This document shows positions 31,635 through 41,271 of a DNA stretch of 44,046 nucleotides, piece by piece; positions within the stretch are counted from its first letter, which is position 1; every line of letters starts with the position of its first letter. A program made the translations under genes and the position numbers. The DNA lies in contig FR899083.1 in assembly GCA_000437255.1 (NCBI GenBank), forward strand, positions 26,625 through 70,670, in the 5' to 3' direction. This stretch comes from Ruminococcus sp. CAG:403. Its GTDB lineage: Bacteria; Bacillota; Clostridia; Oscillospirales; Ruminococcaceae. The notes beneath the pieces were generated by a model. It had not been told where the DNA came from and ran no database searches. It was given only the letters and a program-made list of their open reading frames with translations.

Positions 31635-34600
31635 ATGGAAATTCAACTTACCTCTTTTTTAGAGGAATATATTTCTGATCTTCCTGTGTCTATGCAAGAA
31701 GGAAAAATTCAAAAGTTGACCTATTCGGATAATTTGACAAAAATCTCTTTTTACTTAACTTTTCCTAATTTGGTTTCAGCAGAAGAAGTGTTCCAATTAG
31801 AGCACAAATTAGAACATGTTTTAGAAATTGAAACCGTTCGCTTTCATCCTAAATTTCCAAAAGAAGCGTTTCAAATTTCTTATTTTTCCGATATTTTTGC
31901 ATTTTTAAAACGAGAATTGACAATCGTCAACGGCTTTTTTGATGGTGCTGATGTCACTTTAGAAAATTCTATTCTACACATTCAACTTAAAAATGGCGGT
32001 TATCAAATTCTAATGCGATACCATGTAACAGAATACTTACAACAATTGTTGAATCGTCTTTTCCAGCTTTCTCTGCAAGTAAAAATAGACGGAGAAGATG
32101 AAGTGCCTGCTGATGACTTTGCCGCCATGATTCAAGCAGCAGAGCAAAATATTGCACGTACGCCAATTCCAGAGACAGTACAACCAACTGCACAAGTTTC
32201 ACCAAAGCAAATGGATACACCAAAGGCGCAAACAATTTCACTTACAATGGAACTGCCACAAGTTGTTCCAGATAGTGCTGTTCTAATCAAAGGACGTGCC
32301 ATTCGAGATTTACCGATTTCAATCAAAGAAGCAGTATCGGAACATGGTCGCCGTGTTGTGGTTATGGGTGATGTATTTGCAATGGATCGACGAGAAGTTC
32401 GAGGAGAACGAACCGTTGTTACTTACCAAATTACAGATCGAACTTATTCTGTTTTGGTAAAATTATTTGATACAACAGAAAATATAAACCAATTACCACT
32501 ACAGGAAATCAAAAAAGGATCCACTTTATTGATCCTTGGGAAACTGGATTATGACCAATTTGCGAGAGAAGAAGTATTGAAGCCGGACTCCATTATGATG
32601 GTAAAAAGAATTCAGAAAATGGATACGGCTCCTGTAAAACGTGTGGAATTACATTGTCATACTTCCATGTCTCAAATGGATGCGGTAACGGAAGCTTCTA
32701 AATTGGTACAACGTGCACATGATTGGGGACATCCTGCCATCGCTATTACCGACCATGGCATCGCACAAGCATTTCCGGATGCAATGAACACTTGGAATCA
32801 GCTAAAAGATGAAAATTTCAAAATTTTGTATGGTTGTGAAGCTTATGTGGTTAACGACTTGCAGCAACAAGCAATTATTGATCGTCCAGATTCCCGCTCT
32901 GTTCAGGATGAAACTATTATTTTTGATGTGGAAACAACCGGATTAAGTCCAGGAAGTGATCGCTTAACAGAAATTGGAGCTGTTAAGCTTCGCAATATGC
33001 AGATTGTAGACAGTTTTAATACGATGGTAAATCCAGAAAAACCAATTCCACCTAAAATTGTCGGATTAACTGGTATTACAGATGAAATGGTAGCCGATGC
33101 ACCAAAAGAAAAAGAAGCTGTAGAAGCATTTATGAAATTTTGCGGAGAAAATCCAGTCTTAACTGCACATAATGCTCGTTTTGATACATCATTTATTCGC
33201 AATGTTTGTAAACGACAAAACTTACAGTTTTCTTTTACTACAATTGATACACTTGTTCTTTGTCAATCTATGTTGCCTAATCTGGCAAGACATAAATTAA
33301 ACTTGGTTGCAAAAGCATTAAAACTTGGAAAATTCGATCATCATCGTGCTTCTGATGATGCAAGAATGCTTGCAAAGATTTATATCGAATTAGTCGGTCG
33401 ATTAATTCATGATAAAAAATTAGAAACTCTAGCAGAGTTAAATACAAAAACGCAAGATGTTGATGTGAAAAAATTAAAATCCTATCATCAAATCATTCTA
33501 GTCCGAAATCAAGCAGGATTGAAAAATTTATATAAGTTGATTTCTTACGGACATACGCAATGCTTTTATCGAAAGCCTCTGATTCCAAAATCTGTATTGA
33601 TGCAACATCGAGAGGGTCTCATCTTCGGAAGTGCCTGCGAAGCCGGGGAATTATTTCAGGCATTGGTAGAACATCGCTCTCATGATGAAGTGGTGAGACT
33701 TGCAAAATTTTATGACTATTTGGAAATCCAGCCAATAGAGAATAACGCTTTTATGTTACGTACTGGGACCGCATCTAGTTGGGATGAACTGCGAGATTAC
33801 AATCGAAAAATCGTAGCATTGGGCGAAGAGTTGAATATTCCAGTTTGTGCAACTTGTGACGTACATTTCATGGATCCAGAAGATGCTATTTTCAGAGAAA
33901 TCTTACAAGCCGGACAGGGGTATGAAGATGCAGCACAGCAGCCGCCTCTATATTTCCGTACAACAGAAGAAATGTTAGAGGCATTCTCTTACTTGGGAGA
34001 AGAGAAAGCATATGAAATTGTCGTTACAAATACCAATGCAATCGCTGACCAAATTGAACATATTCGTCCAATTCCAAAGGGAACATTTACACCGACAATT
34101 GAAGGTGCTGAAGAAGATCTTGTACGCATCACACATGATAAAGCACGAGAAATTTATGGCGATCCTTTACCGGAATTAGTAGAGAAACGACTAGATCGAG
34201 AATTATCTTCTATCATCAAACATGGATTTTCAGTGCTCTATATCATTGCACAAAAATTAGTATGGGACAGTGTTGCACACGGTTATCAGGTTGGATCAAG
34301 AGGATCGGTTGGTTCCTCATTTGTTGCCTCTATGGCAGGTATTTCAGAAGTAAATCCACTTGCACCACACTATGTTTGCCCAAAATGTAAACATAGCGAA
34401 TTTATCACAGATGGAAGTGTTGGTTCTGGATTTGATTTACCACCAAAGCAATGCCCAAACTGTCAGACAGAAATGAATCGAGACGGTCACGATATTCCAT
34501 TTGAAACATTTTTAGGATTTGATGGAGACAAAGCGCCAGATATTGACTTGAATTTTTCAGGAGAATATCAAACCTCTGCACATCGATACACAGAAGAATT

Positions 34601-35966
34601 ATTTGGTCGAGATAACGTATTTAAAGCAGGAACCATTGCAGCTGTTGCAGATAAAACAGCTTATGGTTATGTAAAAAAATATTTGGAAGAACGTGGTTTA
34701 CACTACAGTGCTACAGAAATCAATCGGCTTTCTATTGGTTGTACTGGCATCAAGCGAACAACTGGACAACATCCTGGTGGAATGGTCGTTGTTCCAAGCG
34801 ATTATGATGTATATGATTTTACACCCGTCCAACATCCAGCAGATTCTGCTGATTCAGATGTTATTACCACGCACTTCGACTTCCACTCTTTGCATGATAC
34901 CATCTTGAAACTAGATGAACTTGGACACGTAGTCCCGACTATGTACAAACACTTGGAAGACATGACGGGTATTTCCATTCAAGATGTTCCGACTACTGAT
35001 CCCGATGTTATTCGAATGTGCACAGATGCTTCTATTCTTGGTGTAACAGCAGAAGAAATTTATTGTAAGACAGGAAGTCTTGGCATTCCAGAAATGGGAA
35101 CTGGCTTTACCATTCAGATGCTTCTAGATTCTAAGCCAACAAAATTTAGTGACTTTTTACAGGTTTCTGGTTTATCTCATGGTACAGATGTATGGCTTGG
35201 AAACGCCAAAGATTTAATTGATCAAAAAATCTGTACCATTTCTGATGTAATTGGAACACGTGACAGCATTATGACTTATCTCCTACACAAAGGAGTCGAG
35301 CCAAAACAAGCATTCCAAATCATGGAAGATACACGAAAAGGAAAAGCTCCTAAAACTTTTACCCCGGAACGAATCGCTATGTTAAAGGAACACCATGTTC
35401 CAGATTGGTACATTGAAAGTTGTCTGAAAATCAAGTATATGTTTCCGAAAGCACATGCAGCAGCTTATGTTACAGCGGCAATTAAACTGGGGTGGTTTAA
35501 ATTATACCATCCGCTTGCGTTTTATGCTGTTTTCTTCAGCACACGTGGAGATGATTTTGATGCCGAGCTTGCATTGCAAGGAAAAGATGCTGTTCGCAAT
35601 AAAATTGATGAATTGCGCGAAAAAGGAAATGAGCGTACCAAAAAAGAAAGTGACCTTCTCGACTTGCTATATATTATTAATGAAATGCTCAGTCGTGGAT
35701 ATACCTTTTTACCAGTTGACTTGTATCATTCTCATGCAAGTAAATACTTAATTGAAGATGGAAAGATTCGTATTCCATTTGGTGCAATCAGTGGAATTGG
35801 AGAAGCCGCTGCCAATAGTTTATATGAAACAGCACAAAATGGTAATTTTATTTCTATTGAAGAATTCCAAGGACAAAGTGGTGCATCAAAAACCATAATT
35901 GAAACCTTAGAACGAATGCATGCTTTGGGAAATTTGCCCAAATCTAGTCAAATGACGTTATTTTAG
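31635..35966 (+). CDS. polC: DNA polymerase III alpha subunit, PolC type
   Basis: 1443 residues, the normal size. Main replicative polymerase of low-GC Gram-positives, with built-in proofreading. Seen in order: N-terminal domain, an OB fold (about 215-320), a PHP domain opening at H340/H342 (ELHCHTSMSQMDA) and interrupted by the DEDD exonuclease (D431 and E433 in FDVETTGLSPGSDRLTEIG, to about 590), PHP continuation, the zinc-binding pairs C915/C918 and C940/C943, polymerase aspartates D969/D971 in APDIDLNFSGEYQ, and the palm/fingers part with KIKYMFPKAHAAAYV. It ends in LPKSSQMTLF. It is the last gene of the dxr run. Confidence 0.98.
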   Translation: MEIQLTSFLEEYISDLPVSMQEGKIQKLTYSDNLTKISFYLTFPNLVSAEEVFQLEHKLEHVLEIETVRFHPKFPKEAFQISYFSDIFAFLKRELTIVNGFFDGADVTLENSILHIQLKNGGYQILMRYHVTEYLQQLLNRLFQLSLQVKIDGEDEVPADDFAAMIQAAEQNIARTPIPETVQPTAQVSPKQMDTPKAQTISLTMELPQVVPDSAVLIKGRAIRDLPISIKEAVSEHGRRVVVMGDVFAMDRREVRGERTVVTYQITDRTYSVLVKLFDTTENINQLPLQEIKKGSTLLILGKLDYDQFAREEVLKPDSIMMVKRIQKMDTAPVKRVELHCHTSMSQMDAVTEASKLVQRAHDWGHPAIAITDHGIAQAFPDAMNTWNQLKDENFKILYGCEAYVVNDLQQQAIIDRPDSRSVQDETIIFDVETTGLSPGSDRLTEIGAVKLRNMQIVDSFNTMVNPEKPIPPKIVGLTGITDEMVADAPKEKEAVEAFMKFCGENPVLTAHNARFDTSFIRNVCKRQNLQFSFTTIDTLVLCQSMLPNLARHKLNLVAKALKLGKFDHHRASDDARMLAKIYIELVGRLIHDKKLETLAELNTKTQDVDVKKLKSYHQIILVRNQAGLKNLYKLISYGHTQCFYRKPLIPKSVLMQHREGLIFGSACEAGELFQALVEHRSHDEVVRLAKFYDYLEIQPIENNAFMLRTGTASSWDELRDYNRKIVALGEELNIPVCATCDVHFMDPEDAIFREILQAGQGYEDAAQQPPLYFRTTEEMLEAFSYLGEEKAYEIVVTNTNAIADQIEHIRPIPKGTFTPTIEGAEEDLVRITHDKAREIYGDPLPELVEKRLDRELSSIIKHGFSVLYIIAQKLVWDSVAHGYQVGSRGSVGSSFVASMAGISEVNPLAPHYVCPKCKHSEFITDGSVGSGFDLPPKQCPNCQTEMNRDGHDIPFETFLGFDGDKAPDIDLNFSGEYQTSAHRYTEELFGRDNVFKAGTIAAVADKTAYGYVKKYLEERGLHYSATEINRLSIGCTGIKRTTGQHPGGMVVVPSDYDVYDFTPVQHPADSADSDVITTHFDFHSLHDTILKLDELGHVVPTMYKHLEDMTGISIQDVPTTDPDVIRMCTDASILGVTAEEIYCKTGSLGIPEMGTGFTIQMLLDSKPTKFSDFLQVSGLSHGTDVWLGNAKDLIDQKICTISDVIGTRDSIMTYLLHKGVEPKQAFQIMEDTRKGKAPKTFTPERIAMLKEHHVPDWYIESCLKIKYMFPKAHAAAYVTAAIKLGWFKLYHPLAFYAVFFSTRGDDFDAELALQGKDAVRNKIDELREKGNERTKKESDLLDLLYIINEMLSRGYTFLPVDLYHSHASKYLIEDGKIRIPFGAISGIGEAAANSLYETAQNGNFISIEEFQGQSGASKTIIETLERMHALGNLPKSSQMTLF

Positions 35967-35967
35967 C

Positions 35968-35996
35968 TTGACTTTTGTAACTTCATTTGCTATCAT
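35968..35996 (+). promoter_or_regulatory. Promoter for the histidine operon
   Basis: TTGACT (35968-35973), 17-base spacer, TATCAT (35991-35996), starting two bases after the polC stop. The leader is only about 30 bases, too short for a T-box or a leader-peptide attenuator. Three copies of AGCAT lie at 36000-36004, 36008-36012 and 36019-36023. Confidence 0.7.
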
Positions 35997-36035
35997 AATA
36001 GCATGGTAGCATGATAAAGCATATGGAGGAACGTA

Positions 36036-37229
36036 ATGAAAAAATATGATTTAATTACCCCAGAAGGAACCAAAGATTATTTATTTGAAGAATGTGAAAT
36101 TCGCCGAGAAACAGAACATAACATTCATGAAATTTTTCGAAGCAAAGGGTATACGCAATTGATGACCCCTGGTTTGGAATTTTATGATGTATTCCACACA
36201 AAAGCTGGATACTTTCCGCAAGAAAGTCTCTATAAATTAACAGATAGCAAAGGAAGACTTCTTGTGCTCCGTCCAGATTCCACCATTCCAATTGCTCGTG
36301 TCGTATCTACACGATTGAAAGATGCTGTTCTTCCACTGCGGCTATTTTACAATCAATCGGTTTATCGCTTTGAACCGACCCTAAAGGGAAGAAGCGATGA
36401 AACCATTCAAGCTGGAATAGAGCTAATTGGTTCTTATTCCCATATGGCAGATTTAGAATTAATCGCAACCGCAATTGAAGTACTTTCTACTTGCAGCGAT
36501 GGAAACTTTTCTCTTGAAATTGGAGATGCAGGTGTATTCAAAGAACTGATGCAGGAATTACATGCGACACCGGAACAAGCTGAAAATATTCGTTATTTAA
36601 TTGAAACAAAGAACTATCCTGCATTAAATGACTTATTAGATGCAATGGGAAATGATAAAATTACAGTTGCTTTAAAGCAGCTTCCATCTTTATTTGGTGG
36701 GGAAGAGGTCTTCGAAAAAGCTTCAAAATTGTACTCCAATGCTAGGATTAATGAAATCTTAGAAGATCTGAAACGTACCTATGAGGAAATTTCAAATGTA
36801 ATCGGAACAGGTCACTTAATGGTCGACCTTGGCATGGTTCATAAACAAGATTACTATACAGGAGTTATTATTCGAGGATACTTAGAAGGATATGGTGAGG
36901 AAGTGCTATCCGGTGGTCGTTATAATAAACTTCTGGCAGACTTTGGATATGATGTTCCTGCAATTGGATTTGCTGTAAATGTAGATGCTGTTTCTAAAAT
37001 TCTCTTAAAAAATACACAGCGAACACGTCCACGTCCAGATGCACTTGTATTTGCAGAACCTGGTTATGAAGTAAAAGCAATTGCCGTTTCTGCGAAACTT
37101 CGAAAAGAAGGAAAAATTGTAGAACATGCTTTGCACGATGATCTGGAATCGGTTCGTGCTTATGCCAAGGAAAATGGCATTCAAGCACTTGTAATTGTAA
37201 ATGAGGATGTAACGGAGGTACAGGAGTAA
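36036..37229 (+). CDS. hisZ: ATP phosphoribosyltransferase regulatory subunit
   Basis: 397 residues. Catalytically dead paralogue of histidyl-tRNA synthetase that partners the short HisG and gives it histidine feedback control. Seen: class II synthetase-like LLVLRPDSTIPIARVV, LRLFYNQSVYRFEP, GRSDETIQAGIELIG and YTGVIIRGYLEGYGEEVLSGGRYNKLLADFG. GGAGG lies before the ATG. First gene of the his operon; hisG begins directly after its stop. A C-terminal domain of about 70 residues (DALVFAEPG onward) resembles the anticodon-binding domain, which many HisZ lack or shorten. Confidence 0.92.
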   Translation: MKKYDLITPEGTKDYLFEECEIRRETEHNIHEIFRSKGYTQLMTPGLEFYDVFHTKAGYFPQESLYKLTDSKGRLLVLRPDSTIPIARVVSTRLKDAVLPLRLFYNQSVYRFEPTLKGRSDETIQAGIELIGSYSHMADLELIATAIEVLSTCSDGNFSLEIGDAGVFKELMQELHATPEQAENIRYLIETKNYPALNDLLDAMGNDKITVALKQLPSLFGGEEVFEKASKLYSNARINEILEDLKRTYEEISNVIGTGHLMVDLGMVHKQDYYTGVIIRGYLEGYGEEVLSGGRYNKLLADFGYDVPAIGFAVNVDAVSKILLKNTQRTRPRPDALVFAEPGYEVKAIAVSAKLRKEGKIVEHALHDDLESVRAYAKENGIQALVIVNEDVTEVQE

Positions 37230-37883
37230 ATGGCAAAACCACTAAGAATTGCACTAACAAAAGGTCGTTTGGAAAAAGACACTGTTGGGTTACTAGAAAA
37301 AATGGGATACGATTGTACAGCAGTACGAGAAAAAGGAAGACGTCTTATTTTACCCATTCCAGATGGAAATATGGAAGTTGTCCTTGCAAAAGCAGCTGAT
37401 GTTATTACTTATGTAGAACATGGCGTTTGCGATATGGGTGTGGTTGGAAAAGACACCATTATAGAAATGCAGGGGAAGTTTTTTGAATTGGCCGATCTTG
37501 GATTTGGTCGTTGTCGATTTGCCTTAGCTTGTAAAAAGGGAACTGACTTTTACAGTGGTTTCGGCGTAAAATGTATTGCAACAAAATATCCAAATGTAGC
37601 TCGAAAATTTTTTGAAAGCAAGGGAATGGATATTGACATTGTAAAGATTGAAGGTTCTGTTGAATTGGCACCTTTGTTGGACTTAGCCGATGGAATTGTA
37701 GACATTGTAGAAACAGGTGTTACACTTCGAGAGAATGGATTAGAAGTTGTGGAAGATATTGTTCCAATTTCTGCAAGACTAATTGTTAACACAGTAAGTT
37801 TGAAGTTACGACAGAAAGAAATTGAGACATTGATTCAAAAAATAGAAGGAGCGCTCAAAAATGATTCAAATCAAAACAATTAA
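37230..37883 (+). CDS. hisG: ATP phosphoribosyltransferase, short catalytic subunit
   Basis: 217 residues, the short form without the C-terminal ACT-like domain, which therefore needs HisZ. First committed step of histidine synthesis (ATP + PRPP). Seen: LRIALTKGRLEKDT, GVCDMGVVGKDTIIE, IEGSVELAPLLDLADGIVDI with VETGVTLRENGLEVVE (PRPP-binding region). ATG directly follows the hisZ TAA; the 3' end overlaps hisD by 23 bases. Confidence 0.97.
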   Translation: MAKPLRIALTKGRLEKDTVGLLEKMGYDCTAVREKGRRLILPIPDGNMEVVLAKAADVITYVEHGVCDMGVVGKDTIIEMQGKFFELADLGFGRCRFALACKKGTDFYSGFGVKCIATKYPNVARKFFESKGMDIDIVKIEGSVELAPLLDLADGIVDIVETGVTLRENGLEVVEDIVPISARLIVNTVSLKLRQKEIETLIQKIEGALKNDSNQNN

Positions 37884-39165
37884 TGCAAGTGATGCAGCAG
37901 AGAAAAAAGCATTTTTTTCTCGCTTGGAACAGCGTGTTGGAGAAACCAATCAGCGTGTCACTGCCGCTGTTCAAGAAATCATTCAAACGGTAAAAACAGG
38001 CGGCGATGAGGCTGTCAAAAACTATACATTAAAGTTTGATGGGAATCTGCCGCAATATTATGAAGTGCCGCGAGATGTGATTAACAATGCATTAACAGAA
38101 GCAGATCCTGATTTCGTCCATGCACTGTTAAATGCACAGGAAAATGTAACAGATTTTCATAAGCGTCAGTTAGAACAAGGATTCATTCATCCCATGGCAA
38201 ATGGCGTTATTTTGGGACAAAGAATCCGTGGCTTAGAGCGTGTTGGACTATATGTACCTGGTGGTACAGCAGCCTACCCATCTAGTGTTTTGATGAATGC
38301 GATTCCTGCTAAAATCGCAGGTGTAAAAGAAATTATTATGGTAACACCACCTAGAAAAGATGGCACCCCCAATCCAGATATTTTAGTTGCTGCTGCAATT
38401 TGTGGTGTCGATCGAATCTTTTTATCTGGTGGTGCACAGGCAATCGCTGCTTTGGCTTATGGAACAGAATCTATTCCAAAGGTAGACAAAATTGTCGGCC
38501 CTGGTAATATTTATGTTGCAACGGCTAAAAAACTTTTGTACGGCATTGTAGACATTGATATGATTGCTGGCCCAAGCGAAATTTTGGTTCTGGCAGACCA
38601 AACTGCTACACCAAGTTTCGTGGCAGCTGATCTGATGTCTCAAGCGGAACATGATGTAATGGCAAGTGCCATTTTAGTTACAACCAGTTCAGATTTAGCA
38701 GAATCTGTAAAAAAAGAATTGGAACGTCAAGTTGCGACATTATCCAGAAAAGAAATCATTGAACAATCTCTCAATGACTTCGGTGCTATTTTATTGTGTA
38801 ATACACGAGAAGAAGCTGTACAGCTTGCCAATGACATTGCTCCAGAACACCTAGAAGTTCTAATGGAAAATCCAATGGAATTGTTAGGTGCTTTGGATAA
38901 TGCCGGTTCTGTATTTTTGGGACAGTATGCTTCTGAACCGCTTGGAGATTACTATGCTGGACCAAATCACGTTCTTCCAACTAGCGGTACAGCACGTTTC
39001 TTCTCCCCACTTGGAGTTGCAAGTTTTGTAAAACGATCCAGCTACACCTATTATACAAGAGATGCACTTCGAGCAGCAAAAGATGATATCATGCTGATTG
39101 CAAATCGGGAGGGACTGACTGCACATGCCAATGCTATTGCGGTTCGATTCGAGGATGAACAATAA
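37861..39165 (+). CDS. hisD: Histidinol dehydrogenase
   Basis: 434 residues. Zinc enzyme that oxidises L-histidinol to L-histidine in two NAD steps, the last of the pathway. Seen: GLYVPGGTAAYPSSVLMNAIPA, FLSGGAQAIAALAYGTESIP, VDKIVGPGNIYVATAKKLL, DMIAGPSEILVLAD, QAEHDVMASAIL, IAPEHLEVL with the catalytic Glu-His, and GPNHVLPTSGTARF with a zinc-binding His. GAAGGAG precedes the ATG inside hisG. The stop TAA is followed at once by the ATG of the mrr pseudogene. Confidence 0.97.
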   Translation: MIQIKTINASDAAEKKAFFSRLEQRVGETNQRVTAAVQEIIQTVKTGGDEAVKNYTLKFDGNLPQYYEVPRDVINNALTEADPDFVHALLNAQENVTDFHKRQLEQGFIHPMANGVILGQRIRGLERVGLYVPGGTAAYPSSVLMNAIPAKIAGVKEIIMVTPPRKDGTPNPDILVAAAICGVDRIFLSGGAQAIAALAYGTESIPKVDKIVGPGNIYVATAKKLLYGIVDIDMIAGPSEILVLADQTATPSFVAADLMSQAEHDVMASAILVTTSSDLAESVKKELERQVATLSRKEIIEQSLNDFGAILLCNTREEAVQLANDIAPEHLEVLMENPMELLGALDNAGSVFLGQYASEPLGDYYAGPNHVLPTSGTARFFSPLGVASFVKRSSYTYYTRDALRAAKDDIMLIANREGLTAHANAIAVRFEDEQ

Positions 39166-40071
39166 ATGGCCGTCCCCAAATACAATGAATTTTTTCCATC
39201 TATTCTAAATTGCTTATCAGATGGTAATATACATACACTAAAAAATATTAGAGAGTATTGCATCAGTGCATTTTCACTATCAGAAAATGATCAAAAAGAA
39301 CAATTGGAAAGTGGTCAGAATTTATTAAATAATCGAATCAATTAGGCAAAAACATACTTGAAAAAAGCAGGATTAATTGAAAGTACAAGCAGAGCAAAAT
39401 TCATACTAACATCCGAAGGCAAAAAAGTAATTCAAAACGGAACCGATCAAGTTACGTTAGAATTCTTAAAAAAGTATGATTCATTCTATGATTTCTTTCA
39501 CTCTAATTCTTCAAAAAAGAAAAAACGAATTGAATTAGATGAAAATAAATCAGAACAAAGTCCAAAAGAAATGATCGACTCTGCTATGAAACAAATAAAT
39601 TCTGCTGTTGCCGATTGCTTGATGCAAGAAATCTTGAAAATGGAATGGTATGATTTTGAAAAATTAGTTGTAAAATTATTGTCTGCTATGGGATATGGAG
39701 AACCTGTTACAACAAAAAAATCAGGTGATGATGGAATAGATGGTCTTATAAAAGCAGACAAATTTGGATTTGACACAATTTATGTACAAGCAAAACAATG
39801 GCAATTAGATTCAACTATTACAAGGCCAGATATTCAAAAATTCTTAGGAGCACTTGTTGGGCAGGGAGCTTCAAAAGGATTATTTATCACAACAGCTAGA
39901 TTTTCTAAAGAAGCGATTTTATTTACTCAAAGATATTTACAACAAAAAATTATTTTAGTTGATGGAAATGAATTAACTAAATTAATGATTGAGTATAATT
40001 TAGGCGTTTCTATAGAATCAACTCTTCAAATAAAACGTATAGACTACGATTTTTTCAGCGAAGGTTTATAG
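39166..40071 (+). pseudogene. mrr: Mrr-type type IV restriction endonuclease broken by one amber codon
   Basis: Read through, the frame encodes about 301 residues and matches Mrr over its whole length: winged-helix Mrr_N (1-90, MAVPKYNEFFPSIL, SGQNLLNNRIN-stop-AKTYLKKAGL), then the PD-(D/E)XK domain (about 165-280) with GDDGIDG and YVQAKQW as catalytic Asp and QxK, ALVGQGASKGLFITT, and ILVDGNELTKLMIE. Codon 60 (39343-39345) is TAG where Mrr proteins have a conserved Trp, so a single TGG to TAG change explains it; no frameshift is present. A TTG at 39358 could restart a 237-residue piece with the nuclease domain but has a weak ribosome site. It is richer in A+T than its his neighbours, suggesting transfer. 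Mrr cuts methylated DNA. Confidence 0.88.
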
Positions 40072-40082
40072 GAAGTGTAAAT

Positions 40083-40664
40083 ATGAAAGAAGCAACCATA
40101 GAACGTGAAACAAAAGAAACAAAAATTTCTATTTCTGTTAAACTAGATGGAAATGGTCAGGCAGATATTCAAACTGGAATTGGATTTTTTGATCACATGT
40201 TGACTGCATTATCCGTTCATAGTGGGATTAGTATGCAAATTCATGTACAAGGTGATCTACATGTAGATGGACATCATACGGTAGAGGATACTGGCATTGT
40301 ACTTGGAAAAGCATTAGGAGAAGCACTCGGCGACAAATCTGGCATCACTCGTTATGGACATGCATTTATTCCTATGGATGAAGCGCTCGCATTTTGCAGC
40401 CTGGATTTGAGCAATCGTCCATTTCTCGTTTTTCAAGGAACCTTTTCCAATGCAATGATTGGACAATACGATGCTTGTTTGACAGAAGAATTCTTTCGTG
40501 CATTCGCCTTTCAAGCAGGTATCACACTCCATATTAATATGATGTATGGAAAAAACGATCATCATAAATGTGAAGCTGCTTTTAAGGCAGTTGCGCATGC
40601 ATTAAAAATAGCAATTACACCATTAAAGCCAGGAGAAACCTTATCCACGAAAGGAGTTCTGTAA
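40083..40664 (+). CDS. hisB: Imidazoleglycerol-phosphate dehydratase
   Basis: 193 residues, the monofunctional form. Manganese enzyme that dehydrates imidazoleglycerol phosphate. Seen: both metal-binding histidine motifs, DGHHTVEDTG and DHHKCEAAFKAVAHAL, and the opening RETKETKISISVKLDG with GIGFFDHMLTALSVHSG. AGGAAG lies before the ATG. It sits 11 bases after the mrr remnant, so in the ancestral operon it probably followed hisD directly. Confidence 0.97.
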   Translation: MKEATIERETKETKISISVKLDGNGQADIQTGIGFFDHMLTALSVHSGISMQIHVQGDLHVDGHHTVEDTGIVLGKALGEALGDKSGITRYGHAFIPMDEALAFCSLDLSNRPFLVFQGTFSNAMIGQYDACLTEEFFRAFAFQAGITLHINMMYGKNDHHKCEAAFKAVAHALKIAITPLKPGETLSTKGVL

Positions 40665-40665
40665 A

Positions 40666-41271
40666 ATGATAGCGATCGTAGATTATGGCGCAGGAAATAT
40701 CTTTAGCGTGAAAAATGCACTGGATTTTTTGAACCTACCATCAAAACTTACAGCAGATCCAGAAGAAATCTGTAACGCAGATGCAATTATTCTTCCTGGA
40801 GTTGGTGCATTTCCAAATGCTATGCACATGTTAGAAGAACGAAATTTGAAAGCGCTTTTGCAGAAAGAAGCAAAAAAGAAACCTTTTCTCGGTATCTGCC
40901 TTGGTATGCAGTTACTTTTTGAAACTGGTTACGAATTTGAACCGTGTAAAGGATTAGGCTTGATTCCTGGCACAGTGGAAAAAATAAATGCACCTGGTTA
41001 CATTATTCCGCATATGGGCTGGAATAAACTGGAGTATGGCATAGATTGTCCAATTTTACGTGGAATTGGAGAGGATGCCTATGTTTACTTTGTACATTCT
41101 TATCAAGCGGTAACGCCATCCAATTATTTAGCAGCATCTGTTACATATGGCTGCCAAATTCCAGCAATGGTTTACGATGGAAATACTGTTTATGGTGCAC
41201 AATTCCATCCTGAAAAAAGCGGAAAAACAGGCCTACAGATATTGAAAAACTTTGGAGGACTTGTAAAATGA
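40666..41271 (+). CDS. hisH: Imidazole glycerol phosphate synthase, glutamine amidotransferase subunit
   Basis: 201 residues. Class I glutaminase that hands ammonia to HisF. Seen: IVDYGAGNIFSV, LPGVGAFP, the nucleophile C78 in FLGICLGMQLLFE, and the His-Glu of the triad, H181 and E183, in AQFHPEKSGKTG. One base separates it from hisB; the stop overlaps the hisA start as ATGA. Confidence 0.97.
   Translation: MIAIVDYGAGNIFSVKNALDFLNLPSKLTADPEEICNADAIILPGVGAFPNAMHMLEERNLKALLQKEAKKKPFLGICLGMQLLFETGYEFEPCKGLGLIPGTVEKINAPGYIIPHMGWNKLEYGIDCPILRGIGEDAYVYFVHSYQAVTPSNYLAASVTYGCQIPAMVYDGNTVYGAQFHPEKSGKTGLQILKNFGGLVK

Noticed and set aside
35997..36035. T-box or His leader peptide before hisZ
   Set aside because: The leader is too short, there is no run of His codons, and no specifier/antiterminator sequence is visible.
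39166..40071. Mobile island or multi-gene defence system around mrr
   Set aside because: No integrase, transposase, methyltransferase or repeats flank the gene; it is a lone insertion between hisD and hisB.
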